A stretch of DNA of 64,000 nucleotides from Microcyclospora pomicola (taxonomy: Eukaryota; Ascomycota; Dothideomycetes; Capnodiales), in NCBI GenBank assembly GCA_002786065.1, contig NHNY01000002.1:930001-994000 (forward strand). The letters are read 5' to 3'. The notes under the pieces were generated by a model. It saw only the letters and a list, made by a program, of their open reading frames with translations. It was not told where the DNA came from and made no database searches. Within the stretch, counting starts at the first letter, position 1. Each line of letters begins with the position of its first letter. Made by a program: the position numbers and the translations under genes. This document shows, in pieces, positions 18,215 to 29,133 of the stretch.

Positions 18215-20704
18215 CTATACAATGTCCAAATCATCATCATCATCATCATCGCCATCATTATCGTCGTCAACAACCGCAGTGTTCTTCGCTGCGTTCTCGC
18301 TGGGTAGACTCTCTCGTCCAGGTACCCTGATCCCCTTTTCCAGCACAAAACGTGCCCGTTTCTTGGATGGACTTAGACTCCCATCTTCCCTACGTCGGAC
18401 CAAACTCCCTTTGAGCTTTGTCTGTCCTCTCTCCGGACTCCCTAAGCCTTTCTTGTCTTTCGGTTGGAGCAGACCCCAAGTCTTTGCCCCGCCCCAGCCC
18501 ATTGCATCCTTGCCTGACGTCGAGACAGCGCCGACACCAAAATGTCTCTTTCGATCCTTTCCAGGGGACAGATGCACATCGGCAGGAGTGGTGTTGTTCT
18601 TGAACCCCAGTTCAGCAATCGTTGGTTTCTCGAATCGCGTTCTTGCATCGGCGCTCGACATGTCCTTCGATCGAAACCCGGATCCTTCTTCGTCGGCAAA
18701 AATGGTCTTCTGGAGATACTCTGCACCAGGGCCGCCCATCGCACTCAACTTCTTGGCCAGATCGCGCTCCTTCTGTGCGTTCGCAATCCGCTTGCGTGAA
18801 ACTTCTTCGTTCGTCATATCATGTAGCTTGTTGATGTCTTCGGCGTCCAGCAGACTAGCAGCACTTTTGCCGAGGCCGGTAGGCACAGAGTATAATCGCC
18901 CGAATTCTCCATGGCAAGGTCCACGTTGCTTCCTCTTGTCCTTCATTTCGCTGTTCCAATCGCGGCTTTTTCTGGTCCGGTGCTCGGAGTCACCTGCGCC
19001 ACCCCAATTCGAGTTCACTTCCATACGCTGTTTGCGCTGTCTGTCGACCAAAAGTGTGACGTGGAAATCGCATATCTCAGTCGATCGCTTGTCCACCCAA
19101 GCTCCACACTGCTGTCCGTCTTTTTTAACGCTTACGCAATATCCCAGATCCCGGGCCATGCCTATCTCCATCACACAATCGTCACTAGAGCCAAGTTTGA
19201 GAGAGAAACGACCACTGTGCTGATTCGTCTTTGGAGGAAGGATGGAAGGATTCAATATTGCAAGCAGTGTGCCTGGAGTCAGCTTCCAGAATTGATCAAA
19301 TGCGGTGCCGAAGAGGAAGCAGTCGATCTCCCACTTTAGATCACACAGCTTCAGCACCATGAATTTATTGCGAGGTCCAAAGGCATCTTCTTGTGGCTTG
19401 TCTTTGTCCGACGTTACGGCTGCAGGCTTTTGGTTGAAAGGCGTGGACTTTTCGGCAACTATAGCAAAAACGACAAAATTCCCTTCACAATCAGGCGGTT
19501 CATAGTCTGGAGCTTTGACTTCCTTGAGTAGCCTCGGTAGGGTGTAGATCTCACTGTCCTCCATGGCACGTGTGACATCAACGTGTGGAATATGTCGCTT
19601 GCTCAAATGTATCTCGGAAAAGGGGTCGAAGCTTGATGGCGATGACTTTTCAGTGGCAGGATCTTTCCTTGTGCTTCGTACATCGTTTCTGTCATCGCGG
19701 ATGGAGCTGCGATCCACTCCACTACTGAGAGCTGCTCGCTCTGACCTTGTCGCTGATGTACGACCGCGCTGTGAGGAAAGCGATGCAGGCTCTTGCATCG
19801 TTGACCGCAGTCTATCGTGCGGGTAAGGTCCTGAAGTTCGTGCAGAAGGTACAGGATCTGATGTTCGTGGTAGTTCAGGGCCATTAAAGTCAGACTTGCT
19901 TCTTCTGTCGATCAACGCTTGGGCTCGAGAGAAGCCACTTTCCGTGGTATCGAAACCTTTGCTTCGAGACTTTTCGATGCGTTCCTGCTTTTCCTGTCGA
20001 GATAGTGCGTCTGCTTTGCTTGCTGCAAGCCTCTCACTGAAGGAAATAGCTTGCGGTTGCGTATCTTGAGCCATGGCATGGTTTGACGAACGTACAGATG
20101 TAGACCTCTTGATCTGAGAGCCATCTCGTGCGCGTTTGAGCGATACGTCTTCGATCTTTGCAACCCTGCTGACGCCCAATTTTCTAGCTGCTGGTGACAG
20201 CGGCTCACTCGGAACATTCAGACGAGACCTCGTAGGTGATACAGGAACTTCAATAGCTCGTGGTCGCAGATGAGTAACCGAACTTTGCTCGTCCGTATGC
20301 TTCGTCGGAGAGATACTGCGTGCGATCGCCCTTTGCGTTGTCTGGTTGTTGCTATGCTCGCTATCCTGGCCATTGTTCTTCTTCGCCTTGTTCTGTAGCT
20401 TCTTTAACTTTATCTTAGCTTGCAATGCTTGAAGCCGCAACTGCACCATTTCTTCATCCTCATCCTCATCCTCATCTTCATCATCTGACATCGCCATGTC
20501 TTGTAGAGCTTTCGAGCTTCCTAGTGCTTTCTTCAGAGGCGACGGCGAAAGCGACCTTTCGCTTTTGCGATGTTGCATATCCTGCCATTTCTTACGGCCA
20601 CTGGGGGAGGAAAGAAGAGCTTCGAGAGGCGAGCGCGGCGGCCATTGAATATTACTCTTGTCTGGGGAGACTTTCGCATGCGGTGACTCGCGAACGACGA
20701 CCAT
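18215..20704 (-). CDS. MCM10: DNA replication factor MCM10
   Basis: Single exon, 829 aa, ATG at 20704. The N-terminal third is disordered with an acidic run (about residue 75) and a Lys-rich coiled coil. The conserved core is an OB-fold (FVVFAIVAEKS to WKLTPGTLLAIL) followed by the Mcm10 zinc finger CVSVKKDGQQCGAWVDKR...CDFH, with three Cys and one His in the family spacing. C-terminal to it are the conserved GRLYSVPTGLGKSAA and GPGAEYLQKTIF motifs and NLS-like basic patches; the protein ends in an Asp run encoded by an ATC repeat. Mcm10 activates the CMG helicase and bridges it to DNA polymerase alpha. It is divergent from the RNase H2B gene, another replication-linked function. Confidence 0.93.
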   Translation of the reverse strand: MVVVRESPHAKVSPDKSNIQWPPRSPLEALLSSPSGRKKWQDMQHRKSERSLSPSPLKKALGSSKALQDMAMSDDEDEDEDEDEEMVQLRLQALQAKIKLKKLQNKAKKNNGQDSEHSNNQTTQRAIARSISPTKHTDEQSSVTHLRPRAIEVPVSPTRSRLNVPSEPLSPAARKLGVSRVAKIEDVSLKRARDGSQIKRSTSVRSSNHAMAQDTQPQAISFSERLAASKADALSRQEKQERIEKSRSKGFDTTESGFSRAQALIDRRSKSDFNGPELPRTSDPVPSARTSGPYPHDRLRSTMQEPASLSSQRGRTSATRSERAALSSGVDRSSIRDDRNDVRSTRKDPATEKSSPSSFDPFSEIHLSKRHIPHVDVTRAMEDSEIYTLPRLLKEVKAPDYEPPDCEGNFVVFAIVAEKSTPFNQKPAAVTSDKDKPQEDAFGPRNKFMVLKLCDLKWEIDCFLFGTAFDQFWKLTPGTLLAILNPSILPPKTNQHSGRFSLKLGSSDDCVMEIGMARDLGYCVSVKKDGQQCGAWVDKRSTEICDFHVTLLVDRQRKQRMEVNSNWGGAGDSEHRTRKSRDWNSEMKDKRKQRGPCHGEFGRLYSVPTGLGKSAASLLDAEDINKLHDMTNEEVSRKRIANAQKERDLAKKLSAMGGPGAEYLQKTIFADEEGSGFRSKDMSSADARTRFEKPTIAELGFKNNTTPADVHLSPGKDRKRHFGVGAVSTSGKDAMGWGGAKTWGLLQPKDKKGLGSPERGQTKLKGSLVRRREDGSLSPSKKRARFVLEKGIRVPGRESLPSENAAKNTAVVDDDNDGDDDDDDDLDIV
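18235..18264 (+). repeat. ATC/GTC trinucleotide repeat in the MCM10 C-terminus
   Basis: A short run of ATC units, interrupted towards its end, encodes the terminal poly-Asp of MCM10 on the minus strand. Confidence 0.7.
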
Positions 20705-21006
20705 GACTGACGAGTGGTGTTGTCATGAAAGCAGACCATTCTCTTTCCCAGTTCGTCAAGATGTCATGAAGCTCTAGAGGTGCATGATTGTGGTTGCGGT
20801 CTCACCACAATTCGTGTATTGCATGTCGTGCTATATGCAAGCGGCACGAACCCCACACGTGAAGTCGCGTCCAGCGCGTCTTCCAATGCAACTTCGTGAT
20901 AACCACATACACTCAAAATGGCTGTCTGATTCAACCTTTCCAATCATCCACACCACAATTATTTTGCGAATTGCGCAGAACTCAGGCAGAAACAGAGGTC
21001 AGCAGG
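20705..21006. promoter_or_regulatory. shared divergent promoter of MCM10 and RNase H2B
   Basis: 302 bp between the two start codons. I looked for an MluI cell-cycle box (ACGCGT) and found only near matches (GCGCGTC near 20875, TCGCGTCC near 20865). Confidence 0.5.
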
Positions 21007-22356
21007 ATGAAAACCCGTGCAAAAAAGACGGCAACGTCGACAGTCAAACAACATGATGATGCGCCGGAAGTCAAGGCTATGTACCTTGACGACAGCGTGC
21101 AAGATCCTCCAAGGTTATTTGTTCTGCCAAGAGATATCAGCATGAGTGCACGAATTGTCACGATCGGAATGCAGAGCGTATGCAAAGATGTCGAGATACC
21201 CAGTAGATATCTCGCATGTCCTGAGAAGGGATTCTACGAAATGACCAAGATAGGTCCATCGAAGGGATCATGCTACAGCTGGATGATGACACCGGGCGCA
21301 GCGGAATCACAAGAGCTCGCAGAGCCAGAGGACCCATTACAGGTCCATTCAGCAAATGGCGAGGCCAGAATCGATGGAGTAGAAGAAGGATATCTTCTTG
21401 CCACTCCGGAAATGTTCGTCGCGACAGCAGTGGACCCATTGTTCATCATGCTGTCTTTGGAAGGCATCCTGTGGCATGGAGATACTTCCCAAGCTACTGA
21501 GTACCTTGCTCTCTCAGATCGAACAAGAACATTGAAGATGCGGGTTCCTCATTTGCGACAACTACTGGAGGATAACCCGGGCAGTAACGCGGAAAGTATG
21601 CTTGAGGATAGAACCAAAGTTGTTTGCGATGAATTGACAATGGGAGACGAGGAGGCTATGTACAGTTTCTCGATCACCAAATTAGCCCAAGTCCTGTTGC
21701 AAAAGGCAGAACACATGGTGAAGGTGGGACTACCGATTAGCATGGAAGAGTACTTCGTCAAGCGAGTACTGGAAGTTCCGATTCTCGCTGTACGGCGAGA
21801 AGATAGCAGTGTCAGTGTTGTCGCAGAAGGCACTGATGAGGCCGACTCACGACCGGCAAGCATGTCTCAAAACACAATCCCACCCATACCGACTGCGACG
21901 AGCACATCGACCAATGCTACATCAATCACTAGCAGCCAAGAACATACCTCAAAGGACGTCAGCCATCTGCTTCGCGTTCGTACAGCATTGCAACATATTC
22001 AAGCTTCGTATGTTCCCTTTAGCCTACGCTCCCGGCTGGACAAAATCTACGCCTCTCAGGACTCGCGGCTTCTGGACTTTGCGCCGCTGGATAAGCACCT
22101 CGCATATATTGCAAGTCTTAAAACTCAAGCGCAGGCTCTTCGGACCATTAGCGACAATGTTAGTCGGAAGCGTGGGCTCATGGACGATGAAGAAGCGTTG
22201 GAGAAGGCAGAGACAAAGAAGCGCAAAAGAGAGGAGGAGGAGGCCAGGAAGAAAAGCGTTTCACACGGTGTCAAGAAACTGATGAAGGCTGATACAAGTG
22301 GAATGAAGAAATTGAGTAGCTTCTTTACGAAGGGTGCTGCAGCCAAAAAGTCATGA
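21007..22356 (+). CDS. RNH202: ribonuclease H2 subunit B
   Basis: Single exon, 449 aa, ATG at 21007 (MKTRAKKTATSTVKQ); upstream in-frame codons offer only GTG. The N-terminal triple-barrel part matches RNase H2B: RLFVLPRDISMSARIVTI, then a PGKGCYSW-like block and ATPEMFVATAVDPLFIMLSL. A helical domain follows (LDKHLAYIASLKTQAQALRTI). The tail is Lys-rich and ends in KKLSSFFTKG, which fits a PCNA-interacting peptide with FF. The complex cleaves RNA from RNA-DNA hybrids and removes misincorporated ribonucleotides; subunit B is structural and targets the enzyme to PCNA. Length is larger than yeast Rnh202 (350), mainly by linkers. Confidence 0.88.
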   Translation: MKTRAKKTATSTVKQHDDAPEVKAMYLDDSVQDPPRLFVLPRDISMSARIVTIGMQSVCKDVEIPSRYLACPEKGFYEMTKIGPSKGSCYSWMMTPGAAESQELAEPEDPLQVHSANGEARIDGVEEGYLLATPEMFVATAVDPLFIMLSLEGILWHGDTSQATEYLALSDRTRTLKMRVPHLRQLLEDNPGSNAESMLEDRTKVVCDELTMGDEEAMYSFSITKLAQVLLQKAEHMVKVGLPISMEEYFVKRVLEVPILAVRREDSSVSVVAEGTDEADSRPASMSQNTIPPIPTATSTSTNATSITSSQEHTSKDVSHLLRVRTALQHIQASYVPFSLRSRLDKIYASQDSRLLDFAPLDKHLAYIASLKTQAQALRTISDNVSRKRGLMDDEEALEKAETKKRKREEEEARKKSVSHGVKKLMKADTSGMKKLSSFFTKGAAAKKS

Positions 22357-22753
22357 TTCCACGTTCTATTAGACAGCATGCCGCTGGACCGCTGGTGCTG
22401 GCCACACACCACTCGATCAACACAAGATGCGTACACCGCGCGTCCGAAACAATTGAAAAACTACGACTTGCATAACAATTCGTTGTTATGGATGACAGAA
22501 TGGCATTGGAGAAAGCTGAACTACATCGACGAACCGTTCTGAAGATAGTTTTTGGAGTTCTTCGACCAATCAGCGGGCGTGCGGAGCGATTCTCCACACC
22601 AGAAATCTACGAACATGCGATTCGAAGTGCACTTTGAAATGTTTGCCAATCACACGACTAGAATATCGCTCTGCCGAATGTGCAAGTGGTTGCTGGGATC
22701 TTCTTGATCTTGACACAACATTGACAGCTTCCTGGTCGCGGCATGTCGCAAGC
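22357..22753. other. intergenic
   Basis: 397 bp between same-strand genes. Nothing recognised. Confidence 0.5.
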
Positions 22754-23971
22754 ATGCTTCATAATTCGAAGTCTGACGGGATCGCCGTTAATGGCAACAC
22801 GATTCACGAGAAGATCGTTCCGCATGACGTGAAGCCACGGTAAGCTGATCTTGTATCGGAATATTCTAGTACTGTGTCTAGCGGACGACATGACTTGACA
22901 TCTCGTACTGAGCTCTGACGCCGGTGGCAGCATTCTCGAACTTCTCGCCACCGCTCGTTCACAAGCTAGGCCTTTGCACAGTGCGTCGAGATTCAACCAC
23001 AACGTGTCGAGCGTCGAACACAAAAGCTGATGTTTCTCGCATCAGTCTCGGCACCAATGGTGCGCTACAGCAAGCTCCCCTTCCGTCTCCTTTTACGGGA
23101 CTACCAGGTTGATGTGACCTATACTCCTATGATTCTGGCCCACGAATTCATTCGCTCCTCCATAGCACGGGACAGCGACTTTACGACTTCACTTGCAGAG
23201 CGATCGCCTACGCTTGATGGAGCCAATCACGCTCTCATCGCTCAGTTCGCCAGCTCTGACCCGGAAGAATTCGCACGTGCAACCGAAATGATGGCACCAT
23301 GGGTGGATGGAGTAAACCTGAATTGTGGTTGTCCGCAAAGCTGGGCCATGAAGGAAGGGATCGGATGCTCGCTCATGGAAAACCCAGAACTGGTGGCGCG
23401 CATGGTACGAGCCGCGAAGACCCGTCTACGCCGTGCGCAAAGCGTAAGCGTCAAGATTCGCATTCACAAAGATCTTGCGCAGACGGCAAGATGGATCGAG
23501 GTTGTTGAAGCTGCGGGAGTTGACTACATCACAATTCATGGGCGGCTGCGCAGTCAACGCAGCAGCACAGCTCCCAATTACGCCGCCATCAGATCACTGA
23601 GGCCCAGTATCAAAGTGCCCGTCTTCGCCAACGGTGACGCATACTCTCTGGAAGACGTCAACAGGATCGCCTCCTTGACCAATGCAGATGGTGTCATGGC
23701 CGCCCGTGGCCTGTTGGAGAACCCAGCTCTCTTCGCAGGTCATGAATCTCCGCCTGTAGCGTGCGTGCAGAAGTTCTTGCGCCATGCAATACGATGTCCT
23801 ATTCCGTTCCCACTCGTGCTACATCACGTGCACGAGATCTCGGCGAGATATGAGGGTATGGGAAAGCAGGAGAAGAAGCGCTTGATGGCTTGCCAGGACT
23901 TGGTAGATCTGATCAATTTTGTAGATGACAAATGGGGATTAGATGAATGTGTCAAGCTCAATGAGCCATAG
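22754..23971 (+). CDS. DUS4: tRNA-dihydrouridine synthase Dus4
   Basis: Three exons are inferred: 22754-22839, 22931-22980 and 23046-23971, 353 aa (yeast Dus4 is 367). Introns are 91 bp (GTAAGC...GGCAG) and 65 bp (GTGCGT...ATCAG). The middle exon of 50 nt encodes ILELLATARSQARPLH, and joining gives RPLHISAPMVRYSKLPFR, the expected first strand of the FMN-binding TIM barrel. A start at 23030 in the unspliced frame would lose this. Active-site motif NLNCGCPQSWAMKEGIGCSL contains the catalytic Cys; further marks are VSVKIRIHKD, YITIHGRLRSQRS and VFANGDAYS. The enzyme reduces U20a/U20b of tRNA using FMN and NADPH. It converges on DPM1, 157 bp away. Confidence 0.88.
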
Positions 23972-24128
23972 ATATACAAGACCGATGCAATAGACCAATC
24001 TCTGTTACCCTCTTCAGTCCCACCGATGTATTTTCCCAATCCCCGTTCTTGAATTTTGCAGCGCCATGCTCAATGCACCCGATCCCAAGCCCTGTCCATA
24101 AATTCGCAACATCCTAGATGTCGACATA

Positions 24129-25412
<1,284 letters not shown>

Positions 25413-28400
25413 TCAATCCAGGTCCAATTCAATCCTTCGCTGCTCCTCAAATCCGGCTGGCAAGCGATCCCTGAGCCACCTAAAAGTGGCTTCCGTTCCC
25501 TTTTCCAAGATACGATAATTCGGCACTCTGAAAGCATTGCTCCCGATTTCGAAATGTTGGAGACCTTCCTCCCACAACAGACCTATCTCTGCCGGCAGTG
25601 CTTCGATGTCATTGCTGGCAAGATTAACGGTGGTCATGCCACGTAGAGCATCGACGGACACGGACACAAAGCGATTGTCGTTCGCCCAGAGGGTTGTCAG
25701 AACTGGGTACGCCCGCCGCAGCGTCGGCACAGGGCCCACGAGACGGTTTGCAGACACGTTCAGGGACTTGAGACTAGGTGCAGAGAGCTGGGAGATCAAC
25801 GGCTCCAGGGTGCCTAATCGGCAGTTGCTCAACTTCAACTCTGTCAACGCTGGCAGCGCGAGCTCGTCAGAGAAGTAGTCTGAGCCGAGTACGTTACCGG
25901 AGAGGTCTAGCAGCTTAAGGTCCTGTCCAAGCCATAGCGCAGGAGGGACTGCCGTGAGTTTATTTGACTGTAGCAAAAGCTGCTTGACTTCGTTTCCCTT
26001 GAGGAACGAACCCAGGGTATCATTGACATCGTCTGAGAGGTTCTTCGCTGCTAGATCAAGCATACCGTGAGGTTTGATTGGCCACACTCCATGCGCGCTG
26101 TTTCTAGACATGAAAGAATCTGGCGCATCGACGAACTCGTCATCTGTATGAACATCGTCTCCCACATCGTCGGGCTCGATCCTCGATTTGAGTTCGCGTC
26201 GGATGTCTGCGGCGCTCATGGTCAGGAACTTTTTCTCCCGTAGTGGGTTTGCAGACAATATCAAGATGTCGAGTGCATCCATGTTGCCAATATCGAGGTC
26301 CAATATCTTGATCTCATTACTGGCTAAATTGACATTGCGCAGCTTCTTCAGATCTGTGAAACCAGCAGGCAGATCACACATTTTGTTCTCGCTAGCTAGA
26401 AGCGTGTGAAGCTCGGACCAAAGTCCCATGGGCGGCAGTATTGTCATATGATTGTTCGTTACCCTGAGTTCCGTGAGTCGAGGTAGACCCAGTGATTGCG
26501 AGAATGTCAAAGCAGCAAGAGAATTGTGCGATACATCGACAGTTTTAAGCGTTTGGTGCACGTAGTTGTCATCAAGCGGGAAGAGAGAGCCGATTAATGC
26601 GTTATTGCTGGCATCTAATTCGACGAGAGGTAGTTGCTGAATGGCTTCCATGGGCAATGCAGTGAGTTGATTACCGGCAAGGTTGAGCACTTTCAGGCTC
26701 ACCAGATTACGTAGAGCTTCGGGAAGTCCTAGTAGACGGTTGTGCTGGACGTCAAGAACTTCCAGCTGTGGAAGATTACATATCGTCGGCGGCAAATTGC
26801 CAGATAGGGCGTTATGCCCAAGCTTGATCTCTTTCAACGTTGCGATCTGAGAAATGATGTCAAACACCGAACTTTCTAGCTTGTTACGCGCCAAGTCGAG
26901 CACGGTCAGCCTTTGCAATCTTTGCAGACCCAAAGGTACAGACGTGAGGGAGTTTCCGTGCAAATCAAGTGTTTCGAGTCCGCCGAACTGGTTACCGGTC
27001 GTATTTTCATCTGATGCCAGATCTTCCGCGGATATATCGGGAAACACGTCGTCCCGGATGATCTCGAGTTCGTTATCAGCTGCAACGAATCTCGTGAGAT
27101 CCACCACTTCGGCCCAATTAACGTTCGCCTCTTCAATCGCGCTGGGCTCGAACATTGTCAGAACTTCGTCAGGAATATCTTTGAGACTCAAAGCGGAGAT
27201 GTTCAATTTGCCGTCCATACGTGCAGTGTTGACGCGATTACGCAATATATGTTTTTCGTCCCGAGGTGCCTGATTGAATGGATTGGCATGATATACAGGT
27301 CCAAATGGGTCAGTCTCTCCAGAGGCGGTTGCTAAGGGAGAATCATGCATGGCCTTTTCCTTTTCTCGCCGTGCAGCAGCTTTAGCGGCTGCAATTTGCT
27401 CTCGTAAAGCTGCGGAGCTGGCGTTCGCAGGGCCCGAGAGTGCTCGTCGTGCAGGCTTTAGCTGTATTGGATCAGCTTGCGCTGCATCGTCTGCTTGATC
27501 GAGACTTGACGCGGGCGCAGGGTCGGAAGCCTTGTCAATTGCGACTCGTGGCTTGATAGGCCTCAGAGCGACCGACTCTTTATTTTCATCGCTCGCCGAA
27601 CCAGGTCGTCCACCTGGAAGTGTCCCTGGCACTTTTGACGGCGATCGTGTTCGCGCACAAGCGCGGAAAGCACTCTTCTGCTCGAGCGCGCGGGGAGTGA
27701 ACGCAGCGCTGACGCTACGACGGTTTGTGGAGCTTGGAGTAAATCCAAATCCTCCGAGAGTCCTGGTGGCTGGCTTGGCACTAGCGAACACTCTTCTTGT
27801 CGGCGAGGAAGCCCGACTTGATGGACGAGGGTACAAGCCGTCACTCGTACCCGGGCGACTACTGTTACTCCCATTGCGGCTCAGGGCAGATATCGGACGT
27901 GGCGGCGGTCCCATGGGAGACTCTGCAGGGTTGTAGAAGTCGGATCTCCTCCAGTCCTTTGGGGTCGATGGTATATTCTGAAGACTCTCGATGGCGCGAT
28001 CTGACAGTGACGGCCGGGAGTGCTTTTTCTTACTAGGTTGAGACAATTTTGCTGGTAAGTCGCCATTTTCTTGTGTGTCGAACTCGTGTTCGACGACCGA
28101 TCCCTGTCTGGAAACAGAGCGAAACTGGTCCAAGGAGCCAAGCTGATCATCCGTCTCACCTAATTCACGTCGGTTCTCTGTCGCGGTAGATGGCCGGGTA
28201 GTCTGCGGAGTGTTGCGAGTATAAGTTATCGACCCTTTGCTTCCAGTTGAGGATTTTGATATTGTTGAGACTCGTCGAGTATTGTTAAGGGGGCCATCAC
28301 GTGATACTGGCGGTCGAGAAGTGGCGGTGGGCTTTACACTCGTGGATACACGCCCGAACGATGCAATGGAGGAGCGTTTCTGCAGCCTCGAAGTTCCAGG

Positions 28401-28553
28401 AGTCGGCGTTGCTTTCACTGGCTCTACTGCTGGACGTGCCTTTGGCTGGGGAAGGGAGGAGTTCCTCTTATTGATGTTATCCAGTACTGGAAGTTTAGAA
28501 GCAGGCCTAGGAAGAGCGGAAGTCTTGCCCGCCGTTGCCGACTGTGAATCCAT
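25413..28553 (-). CDS. leucine-rich-repeat protein, 1046 aa
   Basis: Single exon; the ATG at 28553 (MDSQSATAGKTSALPRP) is the first in frame. Residues 1-430 are disordered, rich in Ser, Pro, Arg and Thr. From about 470 a long array of LRRs of 22-24 residues begins, with consensus LxxLxLxxNxLxxLP (LETLDLHGNSLTSVPLGL, LEVLDVQHNRLLGLPEAL, LKVLNLAGNQLTALP). A non-LRR break carries acidic residues (EPDDVGDDVHTDDEFVDAPD), then a second LRR block follows to near the C-terminus, where a short motif (GTEATFRWLRDRLP) closes it. The pattern is that of LRRC40/SHOC2-type intracellular LRRs, a scaffold role. No enzymatic domain is seen and the exact fungal orthologue is not recognised. Confidence 0.85.
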   Translation of the reverse strand: MDSQSATAGKTSALPRPASKLPVLDNINKRNSSLPQPKARPAVEPVKATPTPGTSRLQKRSSIASFGRVSTSVKPTATSRPPVSRDGPLNNTRRVSTISKSSTGSKGSITYTRNTPQTTRPSTATENRRELGETDDQLGSLDQFRSVSRQGSVVEHEFDTQENGDLPAKLSQPSKKKHSRPSLSDRAIESLQNIPSTPKDWRRSDFYNPAESPMGPPPRPISALSRNGSNSSRPGTSDGLYPRPSSRASSPTRRVFASAKPATRTLGGFGFTPSSTNRRSVSAAFTPRALEQKSAFRACARTRSPSKVPGTLPGGRPGSASDENKESVALRPIKPRVAIDKASDPAPASSLDQADDAAQADPIQLKPARRALSGPANASSAALREQIAAAKAAARREKEKAMHDSPLATASGETDPFGPVYHANPFNQAPRDEKHILRNRVNTARMDGKLNISALSLKDIPDEVLTMFEPSAIEEANVNWAEVVDLTRFVAADNELEIIRDDVFPDISAEDLASDENTTGNQFGGLETLDLHGNSLTSVPLGLQRLQRLTVLDLARNKLESSVFDIISQIATLKEIKLGHNALSGNLPPTICNLPQLEVLDVQHNRLLGLPEALRNLVSLKVLNLAGNQLTALPMEAIQQLPLVELDASNNALIGSLFPLDDNYVHQTLKTVDVSHNSLAALTFSQSLGLPRLTELRVTNNHMTILPPMGLWSELHTLLASENKMCDLPAGFTDLKKLRNVNLASNEIKILDLDIGNMDALDILILSANPLREKKFLTMSAADIRRELKSRIEPDDVGDDVHTDDEFVDAPDSFMSRNSAHGVWPIKPHGMLDLAAKNLSDDVNDTLGSFLKGNEVKQLLLQSNKLTAVPPALWLGQDLKLLDLSGNVLGSDYFSDELALPALTELKLSNCRLGTLEPLISQLSAPSLKSLNVSANRLVGPVPTLRRAYPVLTTLWANDNRFVSVSVDALRGMTTVNLASNDIEALPAEIGLLWEEGLQHFEIGSNAFRVPNYRILEKGTEATFRWLRDRLPAGFEEQRRIELDLD

Positions 28554-29133
28554 GATTGTGTTCCAGGCCTCGCACCAAGGAGGTGATCGAGATGCGGTAT
28601 TTAGCTGAAGCCGCCGGAGACCAGTCAAGGAAGAGGCTTCACCATTGAAGAAACGTATCGGTATGGCATACTTCGCCGCATTATTGGATTTTAGGGGTCA
28701 GCAGTCGAAATCACGCCAGTATCAGGGTAGTGAATACAGTTTGGCGGCGCGTCCGGTAGTCGTTGCGTCCTAGCAACCGTTTGACTTTCCGTCTCAGGTA
28801 CCCAGCCATTTCCAGTGGGAGCCTCCCCGCCACCACTTCACTCCCTGGGCGGGAATATGCAGTTTACTTGCAACACAGTGAACGAAAACTTCATGTTCAT
28901 TTGATCAATAAGTGTGCTGTTCTCTCCAGAAGCCATTCGTGAAAGCACTTGGTCGCGACTTGGAGCGAAGAGGCCATCACTTGAGTATATCGATTATATC
29001 CGCCGGCTTACTTTCCGCACACCCCGAGCGCAACTTGACCGGTCAACAATCCGCGGCCACTCGACCAGCAGCGTCCACGACCATTCTTGAGCCTCGACCT
29101 CCCCAAGGGACGAGAACTGCTCGGTCGCGCAGC
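28554..29133. other. divergent promoter region
   Basis: 580 bp between divergent starts. The coiled-coil gene's frame is open back to 28912 but has no ATG before 29134. Nothing else recognised. Confidence 0.5.

Noticed and set aside
18204-19223. 339-codon plus-strand frame
   Set aside because: Antisense shadow of MCM10; composition is that of a reverse-complemented gene.
23030-23045. DUS4 start at 23030
   Set aside because: Falls inside the second intron of the inferred gene; using it breaks the conserved SAPMVRYSKLPFR entry, which is restored by splicing from 22980 to 23046.
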